Source of the DNA: Planctomycetaceae bacterium
Lineage (GTDB): Bacteria > Planctomycetota > Planctomycetia > Pirellulales > Pirellulaceae
Assembly (NCBI GenBank): GCA_012965455.1
Contig: DTSG01000474.1
Span: forward strand, 1-17,033
DNA: 17,033 nucleotides
Reading direction: 5' to 3'
A program made the translations under genes and the position numbers. Below the pieces are notes generated by a model. The model was given only the letters and a program-made list of their open reading frames with translations. It was not told the DNA's origin and ran no database searches. Each line of letters opens with the position of its first letter. The first letter of the stretch is position 1. Below are positions 1 to 8,145 of the stretch, in pieces.

Positions 1-2
1 AT

Positions 3-80
3 CCGGTGAAATTGTCTGGCGCTCACGGTCGAGGATTAAAGCACCTGCAATTAGTTTTTGGTGACGCGGATGAAGATTAG
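3..80 (+). CDS. Possible C-terminal end of a gene entering from the left edge
   Basis: Frame 3 of the plus strand is open from the first base to a TAG at 78-80. It encodes about 25 residues ending in an acidic tail (GDADED). It would converge on the minus-strand DUF1501 gene, whose stop lies 10 bases further on. The opposite strand has no ATG here and a second plus frame stops at 64, so this is the best coding interpretation. The stretch is too short for family assignment and I do not recognise it. It could also be non-coding. Confidence 0.3.
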   Translation, partial: PVKLSGAHGRGLKHLQLVFGDADED

Positions 81-90
81 TGGATACGTT

Positions 91-1536
91 CTAGAGTCCG
101 ATGATTGGTTTGCCTAAGCAGATGTCACGGCGGATGTTTTGGAAGTTGTCATCATATTGTTCAGTTGTATCTACACCCAAATGATGAAACATCGTGGCCG
201 CTAGGTCGGCAGGTGAAACTGGGTTGTCAGCAACATAGCCTCCGTCATCCGTCGTTCGGCCGTAGACTCGTCCGCCTTGAACTCCACCTCCGGCCATCAA
301 AGTTGTAAATGCATGCGGCCAATGGTCACGGCCCGTTTTCAGGGTCATCGCATTTTGAGAGAATTGTCCGATTTTGGGCGTTCGACCAAATTCGCCGGTA
401 GCGACTACCAGTGTTGAATCCAGTAGTCCGCTGTCACTTAAGTCCTCAATGAATGCTGAGAACGCTTGGTCAAACAGTGGGCACAGCGGGTCTTTGAGTT
501 TGGCAAAGTTATCGTGATGTGTATCCCACAGGGGAGAACGTTTATCGTGTTTGCTCTCGTGGTCGAAATTAACCGTGACTAAAGAGATGCCAGCTTCGAT
601 AAGTTGTCGCGCTAGTAATAGGCTTTGTCCAAAATTGGTTTGTCCATATCGCTCCCGACGCTTGGCAGGTACTTTCTGCAGATCCAATGCTCGGCGAAAA
701 CTTGGTTGATGTAGCATTGAATAGGCCATATCAACATGTTCGGAATAGGTTTTAGCAGGCAATCCAAATCCCGCTTTGATTGTTTGATGTTGTTTCTGCA
801 GTTGCTGAAGCAAATTTCGACGCTGTCCTAGTCGCTGAGCATCGACAAAGGGGAGAGTTTGAAATCCTGGTACCTTGAAGTCGGTTTCGCTGGGATCGCA
901 TTGAATGACCACAGGGTCAAATTCATCTCCCATGCGTCCACCCGATTGACCGGCGATACGTTTGCTTTGACCAATGAATTGGGAATACAACGGTAGGACG
1001 ATGGAAGGTGGTAATTGATTGGCAGGATTTTTATATCGTGACACGAGAGAGGCGATGCTGGGCCAATCTTCGGGAGTGGCTTGATCGGTTGTGGGTGGGC
1101 CAAAATACTCTCGACCAGTATACATTTCACTGCAGGCGGGACCATGTACGGGCATCCTATGCCGCATCGATCGGAGCAACGTGATTTTGTCCATCTGCGC
1201 GGCTAGTTGCGGCAGGTGTTCACATATTTGGATACCAGGAACTTTGGTAGAGATGGGTTTAAAATCTCCACGGACTTCGGCCGGTGCGTTTGGTTTCATG
1301 TCCCACAGATCTATGTGACTTGGGCCGCCGAACAAAAAGATAAAGACGCAAGCGTGGTGTTTTCCTTGATAGCCAGATTGATTTTCGTCGTTTTCAGAAT
1401 TTGCTCGCAGTTGTTGGAGTTCGAACGAATTTAAACCGAGCATGCTCACCCCGCCGATCTGCAACAACTGACGTCGATTCAGCGACGGATGAGGATTCGT
1501 CGATGTGCGATTAGATCGAGAAAGTGGCGTGTTCAT
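91..1536 (-). CDS. DUF1501 domain-containing secreted protein (alkaline-phosphatase-like fold)
   Basis: This 481-residue protein belongs to the DUF1501 family, which is very abundant in planctomycetes and related in fold to sulfatases and alkaline phosphatases. Its substrate is not established. The N terminus carries a twin-arginine-like leader (NRRQLLQIGG, residues 20-29), so export by Tat is likely. Family signatures are GGPSHIDLWDMKP near residues 70-81, GEFGRTPK near 381-388, and GRDHWPH near 402-408 followed by MAGGGVQGG. Asp and His residues in these motifs are candidate metal ligands, by analogy with the fold. The start ATG has AGGA about seven bases upstream. DUF1501 genes usually sit beside a DUF1549/DUF1553 cytochrome-type gene. 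Here the upstream neighbour is a divergent MarC gene and nothing starts in the 90 bases downstream, so it looks like an orphan copy. Confidence 0.9.
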   Translation of the reverse strand: MNTPLSRSNRTSTNPHPSLNRRQLLQIGGVSMLGLNSFELQQLRANSENDENQSGYQGKHHACVFIFLFGGPSHIDLWDMKPNAPAEVRGDFKPISTKVPGIQICEHLPQLAAQMDKITLLRSMRHRMPVHGPACSEMYTGREYFGPPTTDQATPEDWPSIASLVSRYKNPANQLPPSIVLPLYSQFIGQSKRIAGQSGGRMGDEFDPVVIQCDPSETDFKVPGFQTLPFVDAQRLGQRRNLLQQLQKQHQTIKAGFGLPAKTYSEHVDMAYSMLHQPSFRRALDLQKVPAKRRERYGQTNFGQSLLLARQLIEAGISLVTVNFDHESKHDKRSPLWDTHHDNFAKLKDPLCPLFDQAFSAFIEDLSDSGLLDSTLVVATGEFGRTPKIGQFSQNAMTLKTGRDHWPHAFTTLMAGGGVQGGRVYGRTTDDGGYVADNPVSPADLAATMFHHLGVDTTEQYDDNFQNIRRDICLGKPIIGL

Positions 1537-1701
1537 AGGGAATCCTACGTTTTCACAGCTTGGCTAGTCAAGTTAATGTTTGTGAAAAGTAACGGCAGTT
1601 TATTACCTCTATTTATACCATTGACCCACAGCGACAAGCGACTACATTCTATGTTCGGTGTGATTAGCACAGTGGTAACTAAGTTGTTATGGAATGAAAA
1701 A

Positions 1702-2334
1702 ATGGTTGATTGGATCCCTATTCTTAAGAGCCTTACTGGTATCTTGGCAATTGTAAATCCGCTGTTTGCGGTCCCGATTTTCGTTGGATTGACCGTGAGA
1801 CAATCTCCGTTAGAACAGCAGCGAACTGCAAAAGTCACTGGTGTTTCAGTTTGGGTCGTGCTGATACTGGCAGCCTTGATTGGTGAGTTGTCCTTGAATC
1901 TGCTGGGCATTCGAATCGATTCGTTTCGCGTGGCGGGCGGGATTTTGTTATTGCTAATGGGGATCACCATGTTGCATGCTCAGCCAAGTGGGAGTCGCCG
2001 TAAGCCAGAAGAAATCAAAGAAGCTGAAGCTAAGGACAATATTGGTGTAGTACCTCTGGCGATTCCGATTATGGCGGGACCCGGAGCGATTAGCCTCGTG
2101 ATTTTGGACTATCAACAAATGGTCCATTGGACTGGTCAAGTTGGTATTTGTGTGAACATTACGATTGTCTCAGTTTTGGTGTGGCTCACATTCTCGGCAG
2201 CAAAACGCATCGCTAATTTTCTCGGGACAACCGGAATTAATATTATTACTCGTCTGATGGGGTTGTTGTTGGCTGCCTTGGCTGTCGAGCTTATTGCGAC
2301 GGGTATGACAAAATTATTCCCTGGTTTGGCTTAG
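1702..2334 (+). CDS. MarC family integral membrane protein
   Basis: This 210-residue protein has about six hydrophobic segments (near residues 10-30, 48-66, 75-93, 116-136, 148-166 and 183-203), matching the MarC family in length and layout. Conserved elements are the first-helix motif NPLFAVPIF (19-27), the mid-protein VPLAIPIMAGPGAI (117-130) and the last helix ITRLMGLLLAALAVELIATGM (182-202). MarC proteins are inner-membrane proteins of uncertain function. The original link of E. coli MarC to antibiotic resistance was not upheld, and some homologues are annotated as amino-acid transporters. An upstream in-frame ATG at 1489 is an open-frame artefact that would overlap the divergent DUF1501 start. 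I chose ATG 1702 because GGAA lies seven bases upstream and the first membrane helix then begins at the usual place. A charged loop (residues 98-112) joins helices 3 and 4. Confidence 0.9.
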   Translation: MVDWIPILKSLTGILAIVNPLFAVPIFVGLTVRQSPLEQQRTAKVTGVSVWVVLILAALIGELSLNLLGIRIDSFRVAGGILLLLMGITMLHAQPSGSRRKPEEIKEAEAKDNIGVVPLAIPIMAGPGAISLVILDYQQMVHWTGQVGICVNITIVSVLVWLTFSAAKRIANFLGTTGINIITRLMGLLLAALAVELIATGMTKLFPGLA

Positions 2335-2349
2335 CCATCGCGCATAAAA

Positions 2350-2383
2350 AAACGTGCCAGATAATTGTTTATCTGACACGTTT
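2350..2383. terminator. Bidirectional hairpin terminator between convergent genes
   Basis: A 15-base inverted repeat (AAACGTGCCAGATAA and its near-perfect complement, one C/A mismatch) flanks a four-base TTGT loop. It lies 15 bases after the MarC stop and 26 bases after the stop of the convergent minus-strand gene. The A-run at 2346-2352 becomes a U-tract for minus-strand transcripts. On the plus strand the stem ends in TTT followed by an AT-rich tail. Confidence 0.85.
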
Positions 2384-2409
2384 ATATTGAATGCAAAAGC
2401 GAAGTTTGC

Positions 2410-2976
2410 TTAGTTTAAAATCTTTGCAAGATCTTTAACGACAGCATCTACGTTTACATCTTTGCCAACGGTGAATGCATGGCTCGCCATGACTTTGAGG
2501 CCCTTTGCCAAAATGATCGTGACTTCAACATCGGCATTTAAACCGTAATTGTCAGGACCATTTTCATGTTCGTTTGGCAAAACAAATGGTACGTTCTTAG
2601 CTTTTGATTTTCCAGCTAATTCTTTCGCACCTTTTGTAGCTGAACGTTTATCGTCGCCAAGGTAGTTTACGAACGCTCGCAGTTGCTTTTTGCTGTGCTT
2701 GGAAATCGCAGCATCAAGCTGATCGATCAAGTTTACAACTTTAGCATCTGTGGAACGAGTAAATACCATGACTTGTGGGCGTGCGCCATTTTTACAGCGA
2801 TAGCACAAGTTAGCTCCAATGGAGACACCATCGGTATCTGCACCAGCAAGTTTCTCTACATTGAATGGGCCGACGGGGGCGCCGCTTTGAAGTCCACTTT
2901 TGACTTCTTCAGCTGAAACAACCGTAATACCAAGCATCATGACAGCCGCAACTGTACAAGCAACTAAACGTTTCAT
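2410..2976 (-). CDS. Small secreted thioredoxin-fold-like protein with CYRC motif
   Basis: This 188-residue protein has a typical Sec signal peptide (MKRLVACTVAAVMMLGITVVSA, cleavage probable after residue 22). The mature part opens with SGLQSGAPVGPFNV, then LCYRCKNG at 57-64. Next come a beta strand (QVMVFTR), a helix (KVVNLIDQLDAAISKH), and a VPFVLPNEHENGPDNYGL segment followed by the strand EVTIILA. This strand-helix order with a CXXC motif resembles planctomycete secreted thioredoxin-like proteins with a C-x-x-C-x-NG motif, as I recall them. Redox activity is inferred, not shown. The open frame extends to 3048, but ATG 2976 has a strong AAGGAG six bases upstream and gives the clean signal peptide. 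It is a single gene, divergent from the cytochrome fusion and convergent with MarC. Confidence 0.8.
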   Translation of the reverse strand: MKRLVACTVAAVMMLGITVVSAEEVKSGLQSGAPVGPFNVEKLAGADTDGVSIGANLCYRCKNGARPQVMVFTRSTDAKVVNLIDQLDAAISKHSKKQLRAFVNYLGDDKRSATKGAKELAGKSKAKNVPFVLPNEHENGPDNYGLNADVEVTIILAKGLKVMASHAFTVGKDVNVDAVVKDLAKILN

Positions 2977-2988
2977 CTCTTTCTCCTT
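2971..2988 (-). promoter_or_regulatory. Strong ribosome binding site deciding the start at 2976
   Basis: On the minus strand AAGGAG stands six bases before ATG 2976. It is the clearest Shine-Dalgarno site in the window and rules out the longer open frame that begins at 3048. Confidence 0.8.
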
Positions 2989-3184
2989 GGAAAACATAAA
3001 AGTAGGGATTGTTTGGCTGTGTAGACTCAGAAAAATTGTGTCCACCATCCGTTACCCGTTAGCGATAAGTATATAAGTAGCTACTACCAAAGGCAAGCAA
3101 TAGCTTTCCATGCTTCCCCCCCATTGTAACAGCAGCAGCACGCGATAATTTGGTATCATTGTATATATCTAGTTTTTATATTTG

Positions 3185-5074
3185 ATGGGCTGTTTAGTGG
3201 CGTTAATACCTGTGCGAATTCATAGTTTCTGTAAAACGGCATCCCCATGGTTGTTGATTTCGCTTGCTATAGTCGTATTAGCGTTTTTACTTGTGCCCCA
3301 ACCTGCAGCGAACAGGCTGTCAGCACAAGTTGTGAATCAGCAAACATTGCAGCAGCAAAGCGGTCATCGCTCGCCGGTTGATTTAGCATTATCGGCTGAT
3401 GGTACGTGGCTCGTTACGGCTAACGAAACATCCAATTCAATTTCGTTAATTGATGTTGATTCTGGACGAGTGATTGATGAACTTGCCTGCGGTGAGAATC
3501 CAGCAACCGTCACGATTTGTTTGGATGGACACCATGTATTGGTTTGTTGCCACTACAGTGGCGAGTTGATGGTTGTGGGTGTTGATGCGGGTCGTTTAGT
3601 GCTGCGGGGGACCATTCATGTCGGGTTTGAACCTGTCGGTGCGACGATTACGCCCGATGGCCAGCAAGCCTATGTGGCCTTGTCGGTTGCCGGCGAGGTA
3701 GTACACGTTGACTTGCAGAGCCGCACAGTTGTTAAGCGGATCGGCGTAAGTCGCTGGCCTCGATATTTAGCGATCTCGCCGAACGGATCTAAGTTGGCGG
3801 TGGGTTGCAGTGGCAGCAGCCAAGTCTGTGTTATTGATACCAAGCTGGGTGAAGTTCAATTCAAGGTTTCACTTACCGGTGCAATTAACATCGGTCACAT
3901 GCAATGCTCGTCTGATGGCAAGTACGTTTATTTCCCGTGGATGGTGTATCGAACGAATCCGATCACGATTCGCAATATCCGTTTGGGTTGGGTGTTGGCA
4001 AGCCGTGTTGCTCGAGTGGCGCTCGATAAATATAGCTATCGGGAAGCGATTTCATTGGATGTGCCTCGTCAGGCCATTTCCGATCCGCATGGATTGGTGA
4101 TTAGCCCCGACCAACGACGTCTGGTTGTTGCGGCATCTGGAACTCATGAATTATTGGTTTACCGTCGTGGAGGGTTGCCATTTATTGGTGTTGGTGGCCC
4201 TGGAGATTTAATTGACCGTAGTCTACTTGCTGATGAAGATTTGTTTTATCGCATTGACGTTGGTGGACGACCGATGGGCATGGAGATTGCAGATGATAAT
4301 CGCACAGTATTTGTTGCGAATTACTTGAAAGATAGTATTCAAGTGGTTGATATCGAGTCGCGGAAGGTGTTACGGGAAATTTCGTTAGGGCAAGTGTCAG
4401 AAAAAACGTTAGCTCGCCGTGGTATGGAAATTTTCTATGATGGACAGCGAAGTTTGGATCAATGGTACAGTTGCCACAGTTGTCATTATAACGGCGGTAC
4501 TAATTCACGCGCGATGGACACGCTGAATGATGGATCTCATTACACGATGAAAACAGTCATCCCTTTATATAATCTTCGGCAGACTGGGCCTTGGACATGG
4601 CACGGATGGCAAACTAACTTACACGATGCGCTGCATAAATCTTTCACAATGACGATGCAGGGTACGACAGCAACAGCCGAAGATTCCGATGCATTACTTA
4701 CGTTTTTTGCGAGTTTGAAAGCGGCGCCTAATTCGTTTCAGCGACGAGACGGTTCACTCGGTGAGCAAGCACGCCGTGGGAAAGTGTTGTTTGAAAGTGA
4801 CCGAACAGGTTGTGTACAGTGCCATTCAGGACCACATTTTACCGACGGCAAGATACATGATGTGGGAACGACCGAAGAGGATGATCGGTACGACGGGTTT
4901 AACACTCCGTCGTTACTGGGTGTCCATCGAAAAGTACGGTTGTTACATGATGGCCGCGAAAAGTCCCTCGCCGCAGTATTAACTGAGGACCACGCTCCGC
5001 AGCGGGTGAGTGGTACTGGCAGTTTAAGCGACAGCGAACTAGCGGATCTCATTGCCTATCTCAAGACGTTGTAA
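3185..5074 (+). CDS. YVTN beta-propeller / MauG-like di-heme cytochrome fusion protein
   Basis: This 629-residue protein has an N-terminal hydrophobic segment (PWLLISLAIVVLAFLLVP, about residues 22-39), a signal anchor or uncleaved signal peptide. Residues 60-400 are repeated propeller blades of the YVTN type (SADGTWLVTANETSNSISLID, TPDGQQAYVALS, SPNGSKLAVG, DDNRTVFVANYLKDSIQVVD). The C-terminal third has two c-type heme sites, CHSCH at 430-434 and CVQCH at 543-547. The later motif NTPSLLGV (573-580), followed by LLHDGR, is typical of MauG/di-heme peroxidase-type domains. The protein probably acts as an extracytoplasmic electron-transfer or oxidase component on an unknown substrate. TTG at 3182 and ATG at 3185 are adjacent and I prefer the ATG. 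The downstream gene is convergent 37 bases away, with no obvious hairpin between. Confidence 0.88.
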   Translation: MGCLVALIPVRIHSFCKTASPWLLISLAIVVLAFLLVPQPAANRLSAQVVNQQTLQQQSGHRSPVDLALSADGTWLVTANETSNSISLIDVDSGRVIDELACGENPATVTICLDGHHVLVCCHYSGELMVVGVDAGRLVLRGTIHVGFEPVGATITPDGQQAYVALSVAGEVVHVDLQSRTVVKRIGVSRWPRYLAISPNGSKLAVGCSGSSQVCVIDTKLGEVQFKVSLTGAINIGHMQCSSDGKYVYFPWMVYRTNPITIRNIRLGWVLASRVARVALDKYSYREAISLDVPRQAISDPHGLVISPDQRRLVVAASGTHELLVYRRGGLPFIGVGGPGDLIDRSLLADEDLFYRIDVGGRPMGMEIADDNRTVFVANYLKDSIQVVDIESRKVLREISLGQVSEKTLARRGMEIFYDGQRSLDQWYSCHSCHYNGGTNSRAMDTLNDGSHYTMKTVIPLYNLRQTGPWTWHGWQTNLHDALHKSFTMTMQGTTATAEDSDALLTFFASLKAAPNSFQRRDGSLGEQARRGKVLFESDRTGCVQCHSGPHFTDGKIHDVGTTEEDDRYDGFNTPSLLGVHRKVRLLHDGREKSLAAVLTEDHAPQRVSGTGSLSDSELADLIAYLKTL

Positions 5075-5111
5075 ATCTTGACGACATTTCCTGGACTCGC
5101 AGCAGATCCAT

Positions 5112-7007
5112 TCAGGGCAAAACGAGCACTTTGATATGTGAGGGTTTGTCGCTGGAATGAAACAGCCGCTGTACGGCACTCTGGTAGTCTTCTGTTGAGG
5201 CCTTGAAAATATCGCAGAATTTCTGCGGGTTGCGATCGACTAAAGGAAACCAAGAGCTTTGGACCTGAATCATCAATCGGTGGTCTGAACGAAAACAGTG
5301 ATGAGTATCTGGCATCGTGAAACGTACGACTGTCGGTTGATCGGGAACGAATGGCTTTGGCGTTTCGAAACTCGCGCGAAATTTCCCACGGATGACATCA
5401 CCGCGAACCAATTGTTGGTAACTACCCATTTGAATCTCTCGTGAATTATCTTCCGGGTTAGGGAAGTCGTCTGGGTAGACGTCGATTAATTTAACGACCC
5501 AATCGCTATCTGTTCCAGATGTGGATACATGTAGTTCGATTTCGATGGGGCCAATGATCGTTAGGTCATGCTCCAATATCTCCGTTTGATAAACCAGTAC
5601 ATCGGGGCGACGAGCGGCGAATCGTTGGTCGGCGATTAGATATTCCGCTTTCATCCCAGTGACAATTTCGCCCATATAGGGAACAGGTTTTTGGGGGTCA
5701 CTTACGTATTGATCGTATTGGGCATTTGCTTTGTCCGCTGGCGGAGACGAAAAGGAAAGTTTCTGTTGGGAGTGAAAGAAAAGTGATTTTGGTTGTGCGG
5801 CTTTTGGAGGCCACTGCTCAAAACGCCGCCATTGATTGGTGCCAGTTTCAAACACCCACGCTTCGGGTAGCTTTGCGTCAATATTCTGTTTGAGATGCTG
5901 TTGGAAAAAAGGTAGTTCGATCTCACGTCGATAGAATTCTGAAGTATTTGAATTAAATGGAATGTCACCAAATGACGCTCCTGTTCCTCGCGCCCAGCCA
6001 CCATGCCTCCACGGGCCCATAACTAGAGTGTTGACCGTTTTCGGATTTAGTTTTTCGATGTACTTATATGTTTCGATAGCACCGAAAAGGTTCTCGGCAT
6101 CAAACCAGCCTCCGACAGTCATCACCGCGGGCTTGATATTTTTCAGATGGGGACGGATATTGCGCGCTTGCCAGAATTCGTCGTAAGTATCATGCTCCAT
6201 CATGTCGAACCAGAAATGAACATCGCCTTTCAGGTATTTAGTATCGATTTCGGAAAGTGTTTTAATACGGCTATAGAATTCATAACCATCGGGTGTACCA
6301 TAATCGAAGGTCACGCGGGGGAAATTTTTCGTAGGCTCGGGACGGTAGCGGCCATTGCGAGCCATCCAGTTAAATGCATGTGCTAAGAAAAATGCACCAT
6401 TATGATGCCAGTCGTCACCCATGAACCAATCGTTAACGGGAGCTTGAGGTGACGCCGCTTTAATGGCAGGATGAGAATCGATGATTCCCGCCGCTGTATA
6501 AAATCCCGGATAGGAAATGCCAGCTATTCCCACACGGCCGTTATGATTGGAGATGTTGTCGATGAGCCATTGAACAGTGTCCCACGTGTCCGTGCTTTCG
6601 TCGATTTGTTTCTTAGTCGTCTTGGTGGTTAAATGTGGCCGCATGTGCACAAATTTGCCTTCTGACATCCATCGCCCGCGCACATCCTGGTAAACGAATA
6701 TAAAGCCATCTTTGGTAAAGAGCTCCGAAGGGCCAAGTACACTCGGGTACTGATCGGTTCCGTAGGGACGCACACTATAGGGCGTACGTTTTAATAGCAG
6801 GGGGTATGTTTTGCTTGTATCTTTGGGTACGTAAACAGAGGTGAACAACTGTACGCCGTCCCGCATCGTAACTTTGTATTCGTATTTAGTGTAATGTGAT
6901 TTGACGTAATCAGCAATTTCGCCGGATGATTGACCTACAAGCAGGCTTGGTAGACCAAAAAGTAACGTAACAAAGGTGAGGCGATGAACTATGTTTGAGA
7001 CATGCAT
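5112..7007 (-). CDS. Secreted CocE/NonD family hydrolase (alpha-amino-acid ester hydrolase-like, peptidase S15 fold)
   Basis: This 631-residue protein has a cleavable signal peptide (hydrophobic core TFVTLLFGLPSLLVG, residues 11-25). It has an alpha/beta-hydrolase core and a C-terminal jelly-roll-like PepX_C domain (roughly residues 410-630). The nucleophile elbow is GISYPG with Ser165 and Tyr166. The likely acid is Asp303 in GGWFDAEN, and the likely base is His335 in GPWRHGG. The YQDVRGRWMSEG segment (106-117) and DWFMGDDWHHNGAF (193-206) closely resemble alpha-amino-acid ester hydrolases, which hydrolyse or transfer acyl groups of amino-acid esters and beta-lactams. The actual substrate cannot be read from the sequence. 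The start ATG is 10 bases after GGAG. The gene is divergent from the DUF1080 gene and convergent with the cytochrome fusion, so it is probably transcribed alone. Length is normal for the family and no key residue is missing. Confidence 0.9.
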   Translation of the reverse strand: MHVSNIVHRLTFVTLLFGLPSLLVGQSSGEIADYVKSHYTKYEYKVTMRDGVQLFTSVYVPKDTSKTYPLLLKRTPYSVRPYGTDQYPSVLGPSELFTKDGFIFVYQDVRGRWMSEGKFVHMRPHLTTKTTKKQIDESTDTWDTVQWLIDNISNHNGRVGIAGISYPGFYTAAGIIDSHPAIKAASPQAPVNDWFMGDDWHHNGAFFLAHAFNWMARNGRYRPEPTKNFPRVTFDYGTPDGYEFYSRIKTLSEIDTKYLKGDVHFWFDMMEHDTYDEFWQARNIRPHLKNIKPAVMTVGGWFDAENLFGAIETYKYIEKLNPKTVNTLVMGPWRHGGWARGTGASFGDIPFNSNTSEFYRREIELPFFQQHLKQNIDAKLPEAWVFETGTNQWRRFEQWPPKAAQPKSLFFHSQQKLSFSSPPADKANAQYDQYVSDPQKPVPYMGEIVTGMKAEYLIADQRFAARRPDVLVYQTEILEHDLTIIGPIEIELHVSTSGTDSDWVVKLIDVYPDDFPNPEDNSREIQMGSYQQLVRGDVIRGKFRASFETPKPFVPDQPTVVRFTMPDTHHCFRSDHRLMIQVQSSWFPLVDRNPQKFCDIFKASTEDYQSAVQRLFHSSDKPSHIKVLVLP

Positions 7008-7318
7008 TTTTCAGGCGCTCCAATTGGTTGCTATGTGTAACTGTTGTTAGTTATTTATGATACATTACGTTGCGGTTTGAGTGGGAGTAAGTCGCTGGTC
7101 CGCCAAAAATCACTGGATTATTTACCGATCAAATCTATAAGTTTCTAGTTCGACATGTGTCTATCTCTGATTTGTGATACGTGAATGGCAATAAAATCCC
7201 GCGGCGGGGAACTTGTGATTACGGTGTCACGAGAATACCATGAAGGTTTGAGCATGACGGTTCTGCTGTAATGCTATTAACCCTCGCGTTGACAACGACT
7301 CCAAGGAGTATCTCTAGT
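7008..7318. other. Divergent intergenic region (311 bases)
   Basis: This gap separates the divergent CocE-like and DUF1080 genes and should hold both promoters. On the minus strand TATCAT is a possible -10 for the hydrolase, and on the plus strand TAAAAT near 7192 is a possible -10 for DUF1080. Neither has a convincing -35. A 28-codon open frame (7185-7271) is present but has no supporting evidence. I see no RNA structure or repeat that I can defend. Confidence 0.4.
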
Positions 7319-8065
7319 ATGTTTCGTAAATTTCGTTTTCTAATTATGGCTTCTCTGATATTGGCATTGTCCCCTGATCTTGTATCGGCTCAAGATCTTC
7401 CGGATGAACCCGCAGGCATGAAATCCATTTTCAACGGTAAGAATTTGAATGGCTGGGATGGCGATACTCGTTTGTGGTCGGTTAAAGACGGCGCGATCCG
7501 CGGTGAAACGACTCCTGAAGTAAAGGCAAATGGAAATACGTTTATCATTTGGAAAGCCGGCGAACTAAAGGACTTTGATTTACGGCTATCTTTCCGTTGC
7601 AATGCGACTAACAACTCGGGCATCCAGTACCGCAGTCGCCACATAACCGCAGGAAGTGTGCGTAATAAGTGGGTTGTCAAAGGATACCAGCATGAGATTC
7701 GAAACCAAAATATATTACCGTCGGTTTCCGGCTTCATTTACGATGAAGGTGGTTTAACTGGCGGTCGCGGTCGTACTTGTATGATCGGTGAAAAAGCGAC
7801 TTGGGATGCATCGGGCAAAAAAGTAACTGATACGTTGATCGATGCTGCGGCTTATGAAAAGCTGTTTAAGTTAGACGAATGGAACGACGTTGCCATCATT
7901 TGTAAAGGCAACCACATTCAGCATTACATGAATGGTCGCTTGGTGTTGGATTTTACCGATAAGGTGGATAAAGCACTACTGCAAGGAATCTTGGCATTTC
8001 AACTGCACGCAGGGAGTCCGATGTGGGCGGAATTTAAAGATGTCCGGATCAAGCATCTCAAATAG
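7319..8065 (+). CDS. DUF1080 (3-keto-disaccharide hydrolase-like) secreted protein
   Basis: This 248-residue protein has a Sec signal peptide (MFRKFRFLIMASLILALSPD and on to VSA, cleavage near residue 24). The mature part is a concanavalin-like beta sandwich of the DUF1080 family. It carries the family opening IFNGKNLNGWDGD (37-49), then WSVKDGAIRGETT (53-65), NSGIQYRSR (99-107), and the closing GILAFQLHAG...WAEFKDVRIK. Some family members hydrolyse 3-keto-glycosides, and planctomycetes carry many paralogues presumably acting on carbohydrates. The specific substrate is unknown. The open frame begins at 7271. I chose ATG 7319 because AAGGAG (7303-7308) lies 10 bases upstream and the signal peptide begins there. 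The BPL_N gene starts 80 bases downstream on the same strand with no terminator seen, so the two may be co-transcribed. Confidence 0.9.
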   Translation: MFRKFRFLIMASLILALSPDLVSAQDLPDEPAGMKSIFNGKNLNGWDGDTRLWSVKDGAIRGETTPEVKANGNTFIIWKAGELKDFDLRLSFRCNATNNSGIQYRSRHITAGSVRNKWVVKGYQHEIRNQNILPSVSGFIYDEGGLTGGRGRTCMIGEKATWDASGKKVTDTLIDAAAYEKLFKLDEWNDVAIICKGNHIQHYMNGRLVLDFTDKVDKALLQGILAFQLHAGSPMWAEFKDVRIKHLK

Positions 8066-8145
8066 TCATAGACACGACAATCAAAATATTAAAGGGCCTG
8101 TTGATAACAATTAGCTCCCGTGGAAGATGGAGGCGGAAAAATCTC

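Noticed and set aside
1545..1970. 141-aa minus-strand open frame across the MarC gene start
   Set aside because: Antisense shadow of the MarC coding region, without a supported start or motif.
7198..7210. GC-rich palindrome CCCGCGGCGGGG
   Set aside because: Too little loop for a stable hairpin and no T-run. Probably chance.
7185..7271. 28-codon open frame upstream of the DUF1080 gene
   Set aside because: No ribosome site, no recognisable product, and it lies in the expected promoter region.
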